From the NCBI RefSeq assembly GCF_004121075.1, contig NZ_RHLN01000012.1, positions 1-64,000 on the forward strand: a stretch of 64,000 bases of DNA, given 5' to 3'. Position numbers and translations under genes: made by a program. Shown piece after piece: positions 34,480 to 43,785 of the stretch. The notes under the pieces were generated by a model that worked only from the letters and a program-made list of their open reading frames with translations, had not been told where the DNA came from and did not search any database. The DNA comes from Lutibacter sp. HS1-25. GTDB taxonomy: Bacteria; Bacteroidota; Bacteroidia; Flavobacteriales; Flavobacteriaceae. Within the stretch, counting starts at the first letter, position 1; the number at the start of each line of letters is the position of its first letter.

Positions 34480-36630
34480 ATGAGAAACATGTTTTTAATC
34501 GCAATTTTTGGACTGTTTTGTTTAAATGGTTTTGGTCAAATAACCAACAATGGTTATAATGATACAAATACCAATTATCAAAGTGATAGTTTGCTATACC
34601 GTAAAGAACGTAAAGTTACTATTGACGGAAAAACAAGTTATAAAGACTATAAATTAATAGCTCTTAACAACGATACAACAATTGTTGATACCATACTTAC
34701 AATTCAAAAAAAATACAAATTTAACTTTTTAAGAAAAGATAATTTTGAGTTGATAGAATTTGCCAACCAAGGTGAGACTTTTAATAATTTGGGGTATAAT
34801 TTTTACAACAGTGCTGTGCTACCAAGTATTGGTTTTAATGCCAAGCAATTTAATTATTACACTTTAAACGATATTTATTATTATCGTGTTCCTACGCCAA
34901 CTTCAGAATTGATGTACCGAAAAGGGATTCAACAAGGGCAAGTGGCTGATGTATTTTTAACTGCAAACACCTCAAAGGAGTTTAATATATATATTGCGTA
35001 TAAAGGCGTAAAATCTGAAGGTCGCTATCAAAATTCAAAATCAGATCAAAGAAATTTTAGAACTTCATTTAATTACCACACAAAAAATAAGCGTTACTAT
35101 TTACGTGGACATATGTATGGTTATAATTTAAACAATGAACAAAATGGTGGATTGACACCACAGTCTGTCATTTATTTTGAAAACAACAATCCAAATTACA
35201 ACGACCGTTCTAGACTTGAAGTAAATTACAACAATGCCGATAATACGTTGGAGGGAAAACGTTATTATATTGATCAAATTGTTACTTTGTTTTCAAATAG
35301 AAGCTTTGAAAAAAACAATGTGAAAAGTCAGATTAAAACACCAAAACCACTTGACTCGCTGCATAAAAACTTTCGAATAAAACCAAATGATTCTATTCAA
35401 AAATCAATTAAATTAGCACAAAAAGATGCTGTAAAACCTATAGATAGCTTGTCTTTAGATGCTGTTGCATTGACTTCATTAGAGTTAAAAAAAGACACAC
35501 TTTCTGTAATTGATAAAATTGAAAAGCAATTGTTTAACCTTCAACTAGGAAACTCGTTATTATACGAAACAGAACATTATCGTTTCAATCAAACGAGTGC
35601 AAGTTCTATTTACGGAAATGCTTTTGAAAGTGTTATTAAAGATCATACTTCTTACCAAACTTTTAATGGTGAATTGTTTTTAAAACTATATTCTGTTTAC
35701 ACTGGAAGCGTAAAATTTAAAGTCGATTATTTTACTTACAACTACCATTACAACAGTGTTTTATTTTACAATGACAAAACCATTGGAGACAAAATAAAAG
35801 GAAACGCTTTTTCAATTGGAGCAGAGTGGGTAAAAACTTTTGGAGATTTACAATTAACTGCTGATGCTTCAACAATTGCTATAGGAAATTTAAACGGAAA
35901 CACCATAAAAACAGGTATTACCTACAAAATGGATGACCTTTTTAATTTTAAGGGATATGCCGAATTTACATCAAAAGTACCCGAATTTAACAAGCAATTA
36001 TACCAAAGTGATTATATAAAATACAATTGGCAAAACAATTTTGGAAACGAAAAAATAACCACTTTTGGAGGTGCTTTTAATTCAGAAAAATGGGCAACTG
36101 TAGAAGCCAGTTACAATATAATTGACAATTATACTTACTTTAATCAAGAGTCACTTCCTGAGCAAGCAAGCGAAACACTGAACTATTTTAAAATTAAATT
36201 GTTAAAAGAATTTACTGTTGGTAAATTTTCACTTGACAATACAGTAATGTATCAAAATGTGGTTACTGGCCAATCGTTTTTTAGAGTTCCAACATGGGTA
36301 ACACGTAACACTTTGTACTATGCTACAGATGTATTTAAAGGCAAACCGCTTTACTTACAAACTGGTGTTACTTTTAACTATTTTAGCAATTATTTAATGA
36401 ATGCTTACAACCCTTTAATAAGTGAATTTTACTTACAAGATGCTACTAATATTGGAAACTTTCCGTTGTTAGAGTTCTTTTTAAATTTTAGAATTCAACG
36501 AACTCGATTTTATTTACAGTTGGAAAATTTTAGTGGTGGATTTACAGGGCGAAACTACTATTCAGCACCTTCTTATCCTTACCGAGATTTGACCTTTAGA
36601 ATAGGTATGGTTTGGAATTTCTTTATTTAA
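34480..36630 (+). CDS. Putative outer-membrane porin-like beta-barrel protein
   Basis: The ATG at 34480 starts a signal peptide ending in NGFGQ; a frame open 99 bases further upstream would put 33 residues before the signal and overlap rnhB. The mature part is about 700 residues. An early domain with a tandem of short strands is followed by a linker (about 310-380, rich in Lys, Asp and Ser), then many amphipathic strands with frequent Tyr and Asn, ending in DLTFRIGMVWNFFI, a typical outer-membrane end with terminal aromatic residues. It resembles the widespread Bacteroidetes 'putative porin' proteins. The substrate is unknown. It stands alone in its transcription unit. Confidence 0.75.
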   Translation: MRNMFLIAIFGLFCLNGFGQITNNGYNDTNTNYQSDSLLYRKERKVTIDGKTSYKDYKLIALNNDTTIVDTILTIQKKYKFNFLRKDNFELIEFANQGETFNNLGYNFYNSAVLPSIGFNAKQFNYYTLNDIYYYRVPTPTSELMYRKGIQQGQVADVFLTANTSKEFNIYIAYKGVKSEGRYQNSKSDQRNFRTSFNYHTKNKRYYLRGHMYGYNLNNEQNGGLTPQSVIYFENNNPNYNDRSRLEVNYNNADNTLEGKRYYIDQIVTLFSNRSFEKNNVKSQIKTPKPLDSLHKNFRIKPNDSIQKSIKLAQKDAVKPIDSLSLDAVALTSLELKKDTLSVIDKIEKQLFNLQLGNSLLYETEHYRFNQTSASSIYGNAFESVIKDHTSYQTFNGELFLKLYSVYTGSVKFKVDYFTYNYHYNSVLFYNDKTIGDKIKGNAFSIGAEWVKTFGDLQLTADASTIAIGNLNGNTIKTGITYKMDDLFNFKGYAEFTSKVPEFNKQLYQSDYIKYNWQNNFGNEKITTFGGAFNSEKWATVEASYNIIDNYTYFNQESLPEQASETLNYFKIKLLKEFTVGKFSLDNTVMYQNVVTGQSFFRVPTWVTRNTLYYATDVFKGKPLYLQTGVTFNYFSNYLMNAYNPLISEFYLQDATNIGNFPLLEFFLNFRIQRTRFYLQLENFSGGFTGRNYYSAPSYPYRDLTFRIGMVWNFFI

Positions 36631-36679
36631 TTTTTTTTTTGAAGCCTTTTTCTTTAATGATAAAAAAACATTTATAATT

Positions 36680-37060
36680 TTATTTTAACACCCATTCTAT
36701 GGCTGCTTCTAGCGTACTAAATGGTTGAGATTCGCATCCAAGATTTTTAGATCCAACCAAAATTGGTATTACTATGTCTTTAGGATTTAAAGTAATAACA
36801 GCAATTTTACATTTATCAAATTCTTCAATATGGTCTCTGTAAAAATCGGCTATTAAGTTATGCTGTTGAACTTCCATAGCAAAACTAGCATTGGTATAAT
36901 CAATTACAAAACCCTTGGTTTCTTTTGGAATTAAATTATTGTCAAAAGCATATTTCCAAGAAGATGAAATATCTGTCACACTAATTTCACCATAATAATA
37001 CTTAAATAAAACCCCCAAAGAAGCATCAAAATGATACTTATAATTTTGTGTTAACTCCAT
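36680..37060 (-). CDS. Hypothetical protein, STAS/SpoIIAA-like fold possible
   Basis: The product is a 126-residue cytoplasmic protein with no signal or membrane segment. Alternating strands and helices (GVLFKYYYGEIS, KGFVIDYTNASF, KCKIAVITLNPKD, STLEAAIEWVLK) recall the SpoIIAA-like or STAS class seen in many flavobacterial hypothetical proteins. I do not recognise a catalytic motif. It is alone: a 155-base gap with a composite hairpin lies upstream, and the porin gene is convergent. Confidence 0.65.
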   Translation of the reverse strand: MELTQNYKYHFDASLGVLFKYYYGEISVTDISSSWKYAFDNNLIPKETKGFVIDYTNASFAMEVQQHNLIADFYRDHIEEFDKCKIAVITLNPKDIVIPILVGSKNLGCESQPFSTLEAAIEWVLK

Positions 37061-37215
37061 CTCATTGTATTAAAAATTAAACTATCAACGCTTGATATTG
37101 ACAGTTTTGCAAAATTAAACAATTACAATGAATCCTAAAATTTCAAACACCTCATAACGTGTTATTTAGGATAAGTTTAACAGCATTACTTATATAACTT
37201 AAAACACTTTACAAA

Positions 37216-37593
37216 TTACATTACTTTATCTGCCAAATATTTTTGCACCTCGTAAACATCTATACTTTTGTTAAATTTTTTACTAACTGTTGGTGTATCT
37301 TCACTTGAAATCCAAATTTTCAATTCGGCATCCAAATCAAATGTTCCTGCAGTTTCTAGTGAAAATCTTGAAATATTTTTATAGGGCATCGATTTGTATT
37401 CGACTTTACTTCCTGTAATTCCCTGTATATCAATTAAAATTAACCTTCTGTTTGTAAACATAAAAACATCTCTCAAAAGTTTAAACCCAAGTTCAACTTG
37501 TTCGCCATTTACAAGCAATCTTTTGTATTTTTCATTTAATTTTTCCGAAGAAACTTCACTTGCATTTCCAAGTAATTTATTAAATAAGCCCAT
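37216..37593 (-). CDS. Bacterial PH-domain protein
   Basis: The 125-residue protein matches the bacterial pleckstrin-homology type (bPH_1). After a short N-terminal helix come VNGEQVELGFKLLRD, FMFTNRRLILIDIQG, KVEYKSMPYKNISRFSLETAG and FDLDAELKIWIS, the run of strands typical of the fold, and a C-terminal helix. There is no signal peptide, so it is cytoplasmic. The function of these proteins is not known. Upstream is the nhaC gene in the same direction, with a gap of 47 bases. Confidence 0.85.
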   Translation of the reverse strand: MGLFNKLLGNASEVSSEKLNEKYKRLLVNGEQVELGFKLLRDVFMFTNRRLILIDIQGITGSKVEYKSMPYKNISRFSLETAGTFDLDAELKIWISSEDTPTVSKKFNKSIDVYEVQKYLADKVM

Positions 37594-37640
37594 TTTTTAA
37601 TATTATTTTTTAGTATTAATCAATCTAAAACATCAATAAT

Positions 37641-39107
37641 TTATTTCTTAACCAGTTGTCTAATTTTAATATTAAATGCAGCAAAAGTTAAAGTCATTAT
37701 TGGACTCAACCAGTTAAAAATTGCATATATAAAATACTCGCTAACGCCCACACCCAAAACACCCGATTGGTAAGCTCCACAGGTATTCCAAGGAATTAAA
37801 ACCGAAGTTACAGTACCCGAATCTTCTAAGGTTCTACTTAAATTTTCAGGCGCCAAATTTTTATCTTGATACGCTTTTTTAAACATTTTTCCTGGTATAA
37901 CAATTGCCAAATACTGGTCTGATGCAATTGCATTTAAACCAACACAACTTATTACCGTACTTGCAAAAAGACCAAAAACCGAACTTGCTATTTTTAACAA
38001 TGCATTGGTAATTCTTGCCAAAGCACCAATGGCATCCATAATACCACCAAAAACCATAGCACAACAAATAAGATAAATAGTCCACAACATTCCTTTCATA
38101 CCTCCAGCACTAAAAAGTTCGTTTAATTTTTCGTTATCTGTTACAATTTCTGTATCACTAAAAACCGCATTTATAATAGCACTTATTTTTGAAGAAGAAA
38201 GTGAATTTAAAATTTCAGGCTGAAAAATAAAAGCGAATATTGCTGCTAAAATAACACCAATTCCCAATGCAATTAACGGTCTTGTTTTTAAAACAATTAA
38301 AACAATAACAACCAAAGGAACAATAAACAGGTAAAGCGAAATATTAAAAGTACTGTTTATAGAATGCAACAAACTACTTAGATCTGTACTTCCTGTGGTT
38401 TCTATGGTAAAACTTAAAATAGAAAATACAATTAACGTTATAATGTAAGATGGTACAGTTGTATAAGTCATATACCCAATATGGGTAAACAAATCGGTTC
38501 CTGCCATTGCTGGAGCTAAGTTTGTAGTATCGCTTAAAGGCGACATTTTATCTCCAAAATAAGCACCCGAAATTACAGCACCCGCGATCATTCCGGTTGG
38601 AATACCCAGTGCAGTTCCAATTCCAACCAATGCAATACCAACCGTTGCTGATGTTGTCCAAGAGCTACCTGTTGCTATTGAAATTATTGAAGCAATAATA
38701 ACGGATGCCGGTAAAAAAATTGCAGGGCTTAACACCTGTAAACCGTAATAAACCATTGCCGGAATAATACCACTTACCAGCCAAGTACCAGCCAAAGCAC
38801 CAACCAAAAATAAAATGATAATTGGCACAAATACGCTTTTCATATTTTCCTTAATTTCAACAAACATACCTTTTATGCGCACTTTATTAAAAAAACCAAC
38901 TATTGCGGCAATAACTCCACCTGCCAGTAAAATAAACTGGTTAGAATATTCGCCCAACAATTCGCCATTTGCATAAAAAATATTATAAGCCAGCATACAC
39001 ATCAACAAAACCACAGGTATCATGGCTTCCCAAATATTCAACTCCTTATTTTTAATTATTTTTTGTTCGTTAATCTCAATTTCCGATAAATTATCGTTAC
39101 TATCCAT
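37641..39107 (-). CDS. nhaC: Na+/H+ antiporter NhaC family
   Basis: The 488-residue membrane protein has about 12 segments. NhaC-type features include IATGSSWTTSATVGIALVGIG near 145-165, ISGAYFGDKMSPLSDTTNLAPA near 185-206 and CVGLNAIASDQYLAIVIPG toward the end, followed by LEDSGTVTSVLIPWNTCG. It exchanges Na+ for H+ across the inner membrane and would help with Na+ and pH balance. This agrees with the sodium-coupled transport seen elsewhere in the window (SSS symporter, Rnf). Confidence 0.92.
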   Translation of the reverse strand: MDSNDNLSEIEINEQKIIKNKELNIWEAMIPVVLLMCMLAYNIFYANGELLGEYSNQFILLAGGVIAAIVGFFNKVRIKGMFVEIKENMKSVFVPIIILFLVGALAGTWLVSGIIPAMVYYGLQVLSPAIFLPASVIIASIISIATGSSWTTSATVGIALVGIGTALGIPTGMIAGAVISGAYFGDKMSPLSDTTNLAPAMAGTDLFTHIGYMTYTTVPSYIITLIVFSILSFTIETTGSTDLSSLLHSINSTFNISLYLFIVPLVVIVLIVLKTRPLIALGIGVILAAIFAFIFQPEILNSLSSSKISAIINAVFSDTEIVTDNEKLNELFSAGGMKGMLWTIYLICCAMVFGGIMDAIGALARITNALLKIASSVFGLFASTVISCVGLNAIASDQYLAIVIPGKMFKKAYQDKNLAPENLSRTLEDSGTVTSVLIPWNTCGAYQSGVLGVGVSEYFIYAIFNWLSPIMTLTFAAFNIKIRQLVKK

Positions 39108-39165
39108 CTACTATTTTTTAAGAAATGTAATAGTACGGAAAATTGATTTTTTTTGCAACAAAAAA

Positions 39166-39188
39166 CCCCACTCAGAATGTGAGCGGGG
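39166..39188 (-). terminator. Terminator of the PLP sulfur-enzyme gene
   Basis: A 9-base stem (CCCCGCTCA / TGAGTGGGG read on the minus strand, with one G-T pair) and a 5-base loop lie 27 bases after the stop codon, followed by a T run on the minus strand. Confidence 0.85.
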
Positions 39189-39214
39189 CATCAACGTGTA
39201 AAAAGAAAGAATAA

Positions 39215-40414
39215 TTACAACACTCCAACTTGTTTCATACAATCCTTCATAGATTTATAAGTTCTTTCAATATCGTTGTCTAAACCTATTGAAAAACGTA
39301 TAATTCCGTTTGAAAGTCCCATAGCTGCTTGTTCTTCAACAGGTATTTCAGAAGATGTACTGGTACCTGGAGCGCTAAAAAGGGTTTTATAAAATCCTAA
39401 ACTTACAGCTAAATAGCCTAAATTTTCGTTTTGCATTAATTCCATTAATTCATTGGCTTTTTCTAAATTGCCAACATCAATAGTTAAAATACCTCCAAAT
39501 CCATATTCAACATTAAACATAGATTTAAAAAGTTTATGGTCTTTATGACTTTCCAAGCCTGGATACACCACTTTTAAACCATCATTTTCAAAATGCCGAG
39601 CTAAATACAAGGCATTTTCGCTGTGCTTTTTCATACGAATATGCAAAGTACGCAGGTTTTTTAAAATACTTGCTGCCCTAAAACTATCCATTACAGGTCC
39701 TAAAAGCATAGCGGCACCATCATTTACATTGCGTAAACTATCTATAAATTTTTGAGAACCACAAACCACACCACCAACAGTATCATTGGTACCGTTTATA
39801 AATTTTGTTAAACTATGAATGGTAATATTGGCGCCTAATTTTTGAGGCGAAATTATCATGGGCGAAAAAGTATTGTCTACCACCAAAAGAATATCGTATT
39901 TTTTGGCAATTTTAGACAATGCAGAAAGATTGGCAATTTCTAATAATGGGTTACTTATAGCCTCACAATAAATCATTTTTGTTGAAGGATTTATGGCTGC
40001 TTCTACTTTTTCTAATGAAGTAATATCTACAAATGAAGTATTGATGTTTAGTTTGGGTGCAAAGTTTTTTAAGAAAGCATAAGTACCTCCATAAATTGTT
40101 CGTGCTGAAATTATGTGATCACCAGCGCCACAAACCTGCAAAATTACCGATGTTATAGCGCCCATACCTGAAGCAGCTACATTTGCTGTTTCAGTAAATT
40201 CCATCGCAGCCAATGCTTTGCTTAAATACAAATTACTTGGACTTGTATGTCGTGAGTACAAATAGCAACCTTCTGCATGACCTTCAAATGTATCGAGCAT
40301 TGTTTTGGCATGTAAGAAAGTATACGTTGCCGAGTCTGATATTGAAGGATTTACACCTCCAAATTCGCCAAAATACTGTAAATCCTGAATGTTATTTGCC
40401 GGTTTATTTGTCAT
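39215..40414 (-). CDS. PLP-dependent Cys/Met-metabolism enzyme (methionine gamma-lyase or related)
   Basis: The 399-residue protein belongs to the cystathionine gamma-lyase/synthase fold. Seen are YLYSRHTSPSN, SGMGAITSVILQVCGAGDH, IYCEAISNPLLE, LLVVDNTFSP, and the PLP lysine in IHSLTKFING. The active-site Cys of some methionine gamma-lyases is not evident at the start of the domain, so cystathionine or O-acyl-homoserine enzymes remain possible. The divergent neighbour is an Lrp/AsnC regulator, a pairing common for amino-acid degrading enzymes, which suggests amino-acid-responsive control. A TAAATTTG -7 box lies at 40433-40440. Confidence 0.88.
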   Translation of the reverse strand: MTNKPANNIQDLQYFGEFGGVNPSISDSATYTFLHAKTMLDTFEGHAEGCYLYSRHTSPSNLYLSKALAAMEFTETANVAASGMGAITSVILQVCGAGDHIISARTIYGGTYAFLKNFAPKLNINTSFVDITSLEKVEAAINPSTKMIYCEAISNPLLEIANLSALSKIAKKYDILLVVDNTFSPMIISPQKLGANITIHSLTKFINGTNDTVGGVVCGSQKFIDSLRNVNDGAAMLLGPVMDSFRAASILKNLRTLHIRMKKHSENALYLARHFENDGLKVVYPGLESHKDHKLFKSMFNVEYGFGGILTIDVGNLEKANELMELMQNENLGYLAVSLGFYKTLFSAPGTSTSSEIPVEEQAAMGLSNGIIRFSIGLDNDIERTYKSMKDCMKQVGVL

Positions 40415-40432
40415 AATAAATTACATTTATCT

Positions 40433-40440
40433 CAAATTTA
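40433..40440 (-). promoter_or_regulatory. Predicted -7 box of the PLP enzyme gene
   Basis: The minus strand reads TAAATTTG, 18 bases before the ATG at 40414. No -33 TTG is well spaced, which would fit a regulator-dependent promoter in the 154-base divergent gap shared with the lrp-type gene. Confidence 0.45.
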
Positions 40441-40568
40441 CCAATTAACAAGTTTATATTCTGTATTATTTTACATATTCAGTATTTTAAACTTTCATAA
40501 ACAAATACAACAATATATATTACTGTTTTTATTGAAATTTTTTACTAATTTTAGGAAAATTTACTAAA

Positions 40569-41030
40569 ATGAATTTAGACACAACCGACAAACAGATTTT
40601 AACACTTTTACAAGAAAACTCAAAAATCAACATTAAGGAAATTGCTTTAAAAGTAAATTTGACTGTTTCGCCTACTTACGATCGTATAAAAAGATTGGAA
40701 AAATCGGGGATTATTAAAAGGTATGTTGCAGAATTGGATCAGGAAAAAGTGGGGTTGGATTTGGTTGTTTTTTGTCAGGTAACTTTACAAGTACACTCAA
40801 AAACACTGATTACACAGTTTGAAAACGCAACTTCAAAAATGCCCGAAATTATTGGTTGTTACCACATTGCTGGTAATTTTGATTATTTGTTAAAAATTGT
40901 AACTCCCAATATAAAATCGTATCAGTTATTTTTAAAAAATAAATTATCGGTTTTACCATCGGTTGCAAATGTGCAAAGTAATTTTGTAATGAGTACGGTA
41001 AAAGAACATTCGAAACTGGAATTACTTTAA
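40569..41030 (+). CDS. Lrp/AsnC-family transcriptional regulator
   Basis: The 153-residue protein has an N-terminal winged HTH (LDTTDKQILTLLQENSKIN, then YDRIKRLEKSGIIKRY) and a C-terminal RAM ligand-binding domain (LVVFCQVTLQV, IIGCYHIAGNFDYLLKI). Members sense amino acids and form octamers. It is divergent from the PLP enzyme gene and probably controls it and itself from the shared gap. A bidirectional terminator follows directly. Confidence 0.95.
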   Translation: MNLDTTDKQILTLLQENSKINIKEIALKVNLTVSPTYDRIKRLEKSGIIKRYVAELDQEKVGLDLVVFCQVTLQVHSKTLITQFENATSKMPEIIGCYHIAGNFDYLLKIVTPNIKSYQLFLKNKLSVLPSVANVQSNFVMSTVKEHSKLELL

Positions 41031-41033
41031 TAA

Positions 41034-41075
41034 AAAAGGCTGTTTTAAAAAATTGAATTTTTAAAACAGCCTTTT
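41034..41075. terminator. Bidirectional terminator between the lrp-type gene and yceI
   Basis: A perfect 18-base inverted repeat (AAAAGGCTGTTTTAAAAA / TTTTTAAAACAGCCTTTT) with a 6-base loop lies between two convergent genes. T runs are present on both strands. Confidence 0.93.
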
Positions 41076-41093
41076 AACTTGCGTAAACCTTGT

Positions 41094-41666
41094 TTATTTT
41101 TTAGCAACAATGGTCACTTGAAGGTCAAATTCATCATTGATAAATTTATCTTTTAAATCGTCAAAAAACGATTTTGACTTGTATTTAACATTGTAATCAG
41201 CTCTGTTAACCTGAAAAGTTTCACTTGTTAAAGTAACCGTATTTCCTTTTGCAACTACTGCAGCTTCAAAAGTAATTTCTTTGGTAATGCCTTTAATTGT
41301 TAAATTTCCAGTTATATGCATTTTACCAGCCTTATGGTGTGTTTTTGTAACTTCAAATTTTGAAGTTTCGAAAGCTTCAACGTCAAAAAAATCAGCAGAT
41401 TTTAAATGACCTTCTAACTTTGCACTGCCATCATTATCTTTTATTGAAGACATATCAGCTACAAACAATCCAGATTTTAATTTACCAGCACTCATTTTAA
41501 TAGTACCAGATTTTAACATAATAGTTCCCGAATGGTCACCTGTTGGTTTGTATCCTTTCCATGTGATTTTTGAACTTGCAGTATCAACTGTATAATTTTC
41601 TTCAACCAATGTAAAAGACATTGCAATAAATGCAATGGCAAATATTAAGATTCCTATTTTTTTCAT
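41094..41666 (-). CDS. YceI-family periplasmic lipid-binding protein
   Basis: The 190-residue protein has a signal peptide (cleavage near residue 20, after AMSFTLVE-like residues). The YceI lipocalin-like barrel shows as YTVDTASSKITWKGYK, HLKSADFFDVEAFETSKFEVT, GNLTIKGITKEITFEA and VNRADYNVKYKS. Family members bind isoprenoid-type lipids in the periplasm. The gene has its own unit: 100 bases from the DUF3857 genes and a terminator at its 3' end. Confidence 0.93.
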   Translation of the reverse strand: MKKIGILIFAIAFIAMSFTLVEENYTVDTASSKITWKGYKPTGDHSGTIMLKSGTIKMSAGKLKSGLFVADMSSIKDNDGSAKLEGHLKSADFFDVEAFETSKFEVTKTHHKAGKMHITGNLTIKGITKEITFEAAVVAKGNTVTLTSETFQVNRADYNVKYKSKSFFDDLKDKFINDEFDLQVTIVAKK

Positions 41667-41766
41667 TTTTTAAAATTTTATCAATTAGTAGTTATTACAA
41701 TAGTACAGTTTTAGATTAAAAACTTACATAAGAATAGCCTTTTTTAATAAAATTTTATGAATCATA

Positions 41767-43785
41767 TTACAATGTTGCCTTCTCTAAAACAATGCTTTCT
41801 AGATTTTTACTAACTATGTCTTTAAAAAAAACTTTAAGCGTATCATAATCTAACGCTGGATATATTGCAGTATTAATTTTTAAATACGACTTAACATTTA
41901 TTGAATTTCCTGAAGTTAAAACATCAAATAAATACATACCATAATTATTTGGCAGACCAATGGCTATTTTTTCAGGAATAGAGGCTACTTTGTAACCCTC
42001 AGGTATTGCAATTGAAACTGTAACATTGTCAATCAGTGGAGTTCCAAAATCAATTGGGTATTCTCTTTTTTCTAATTTAAAAGGATTTTCAGTTTCTGAT
42101 TTAAATAACAATGGCTTTATATAAATTTTATCTCCTACACGATCAACAAGATTTTCACTATTGAATCTATACATTTCAACAACAGACTTATAAAGATCTT
42201 TTTTATTGTCAACCCTTAATTCTTCAATTTCTATTTTATTCTTATCTTCAATTTTAGTAATAATATCTTCATCTTTAAGTTTACAATAAGTATCTCTGTA
42301 ATTTATAGCTCTTAAATTAGTGTAACTATTTCTTACCATTCCTGATACTTCTCCAAGTTCATCAACTTTAATAATTATTTTTGAATTTACTTCAGATGGT
42401 TCAGTAGGAATTAAATCTATTGAAATTGAAGATTTATCATCTCTAATTAATCTTCCTTGCCAATTTAAATCCCTTAGCGGTAAATTATTTGGAGTACTAT
42501 TTTGGTCGGTAGCATCTAACAATATAATTTTATCATCTAATTCTACCCCTGCAATTACAAAATTAAAACCTTCAATAGTTGGGTATAAGGGTATACCATG
42601 AGATCTAGTACTAATTAAGACAGGATTTGCTTTAAAACCAGCTGTATTTAACATTGAAACCAAATTTAAATTGATATCAGCTGCATTACCTACACCCTCT
42701 TTGTAGGCTTGTCTAGTACCATTTTCTGTTGTAAAACCGTTGAAATTATTCCATTTAATTTTTCGTTTCACCAATTCAAGAATTCCATTAATTTTATCCG
42801 AATTTGTTTTAGCCGAATCTAAAACCACGGCTAAATCTTCATTATAATGATTTGATTTATAAATTTGATTGCTAAAATCTGAATCGTTATAAATAGATTT
42901 AGTTACATCTTCCCAACTATTTGCATAGTACTTAACTGGTTCGTTTGGCCAATGCAATTCTGAATATTCATATTCTACTGTAGCCCTATAATTGTCAATA
43001 TTATTAATATAAGGCTCTTCAATTAATGCAGGAACATCGTTAACATCATAGATCTCTTTAGTTATTATATAATCAATATTAGTTTGTGAAAAATTAGTAG
43101 TTCCTGAAGGTGTCCACCCAGTTCCTTCAGCTCTAGATTTAGTATTAAATATAATATTTCCTCTTTTCTTTTCAACTTTTGGAGACACAAGATAATAACC
43201 CTTTGAACTTTTATTGTACACAAAATACTCAGGAATCTCTATCTCAATATGCATCTTTTTCACAGGAATACCATATTGAAATTGAAGATTATCAATAGAT
43301 TTAAATGGCGAAGAAATTTTGTATTTCCACTCTACAATACATCCTGGACTTAAATTAGGCATTGTGAATTTTTGCTGAGACCAATATTTATTTATCTCTT
43401 CATCAAAAACATCTTTATTACTTAAATCTGTCTCAACAATTTTACCATTATTAATACTAAAAGTTGTTGCTTTTAAAGACGATACTTTCTCATTTGCAGA
43501 AGAAGATTTATAATATTTTATACTTTTTGTAGCCCAATCAAAACCTTCAGTATTGTATATTTTTATTCGAACATGAACATCTGTAACAACCTCAAAACCC
43601 ACCCCTTGAATGTATTCAAAATGGGTATATCTTTTTTTATATAAAATAGCTGCATTTGCTGAAGAATCTAGCGGATAATAGGTTTCCTCAAGCTCTTCTT
43701 TTGAAACTTTTCCAAATTTATAATCTTGCGCTATTAGTTGTGCCATGTTAAAAACAATGACTAGAGTAATTAAAATCTTTTTCAT
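41767..43785 (-). CDS. DUF3857 protein with degenerate transglutaminase-like domain
   Basis: The 672-residue secreted protein (signal peptide to LIAQ) has an N-terminal DUF3857 beta domain, a transglutaminase-like middle part and a C-terminal beta domain. In the middle part the Cys of the catalytic pattern is replaced: GVGNAADIN (Ala at about 368) stands where the upstream neighbour has GYGDCKGLS, and the His position reads NFVI in place of NHII. It is therefore probably a non-catalytic paralogue. Its ATG overlaps the stop of the upstream paralogue by one base, so the two are likely made together. Confidence 0.85.
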   Translation of the reverse strand: MKKILITLVIVFNMAQLIAQDYKFGKVSKEELEETYYPLDSSANAAILYKKRYTHFEYIQGVGFEVVTDVHVRIKIYNTEGFDWATKSIKYYKSSSANEKVSSLKATTFSINNGKIVETDLSNKDVFDEEINKYWSQQKFTMPNLSPGCIVEWKYKISSPFKSIDNLQFQYGIPVKKMHIEIEIPEYFVYNKSSKGYYLVSPKVEKKRGNIIFNTKSRAEGTGWTPSGTTNFSQTNIDYIITKEIYDVNDVPALIEEPYINNIDNYRATVEYEYSELHWPNEPVKYYANSWEDVTKSIYNDSDFSNQIYKSNHYNEDLAVVLDSAKTNSDKINGILELVKRKIKWNNFNGFTTENGTRQAYKEGVGNAADINLNLVSMLNTAGFKANPVLISTRSHGIPLYPTIEGFNFVIAGVELDDKIILLDATDQNSTPNNLPLRDLNWQGRLIRDDKSSISIDLIPTEPSEVNSKIIIKVDELGEVSGMVRNSYTNLRAINYRDTYCKLKDEDIITKIEDKNKIEIEELRVDNKKDLYKSVVEMYRFNSENLVDRVGDKIYIKPLLFKSETENPFKLEKREYPIDFGTPLIDNVTVSIAIPEGYKVASIPEKIAIGLPNNYGMYLFDVLTSGNSINVKSYLKINTAIYPALDYDTLKVFFKDIVSKNLESIVLEKATL

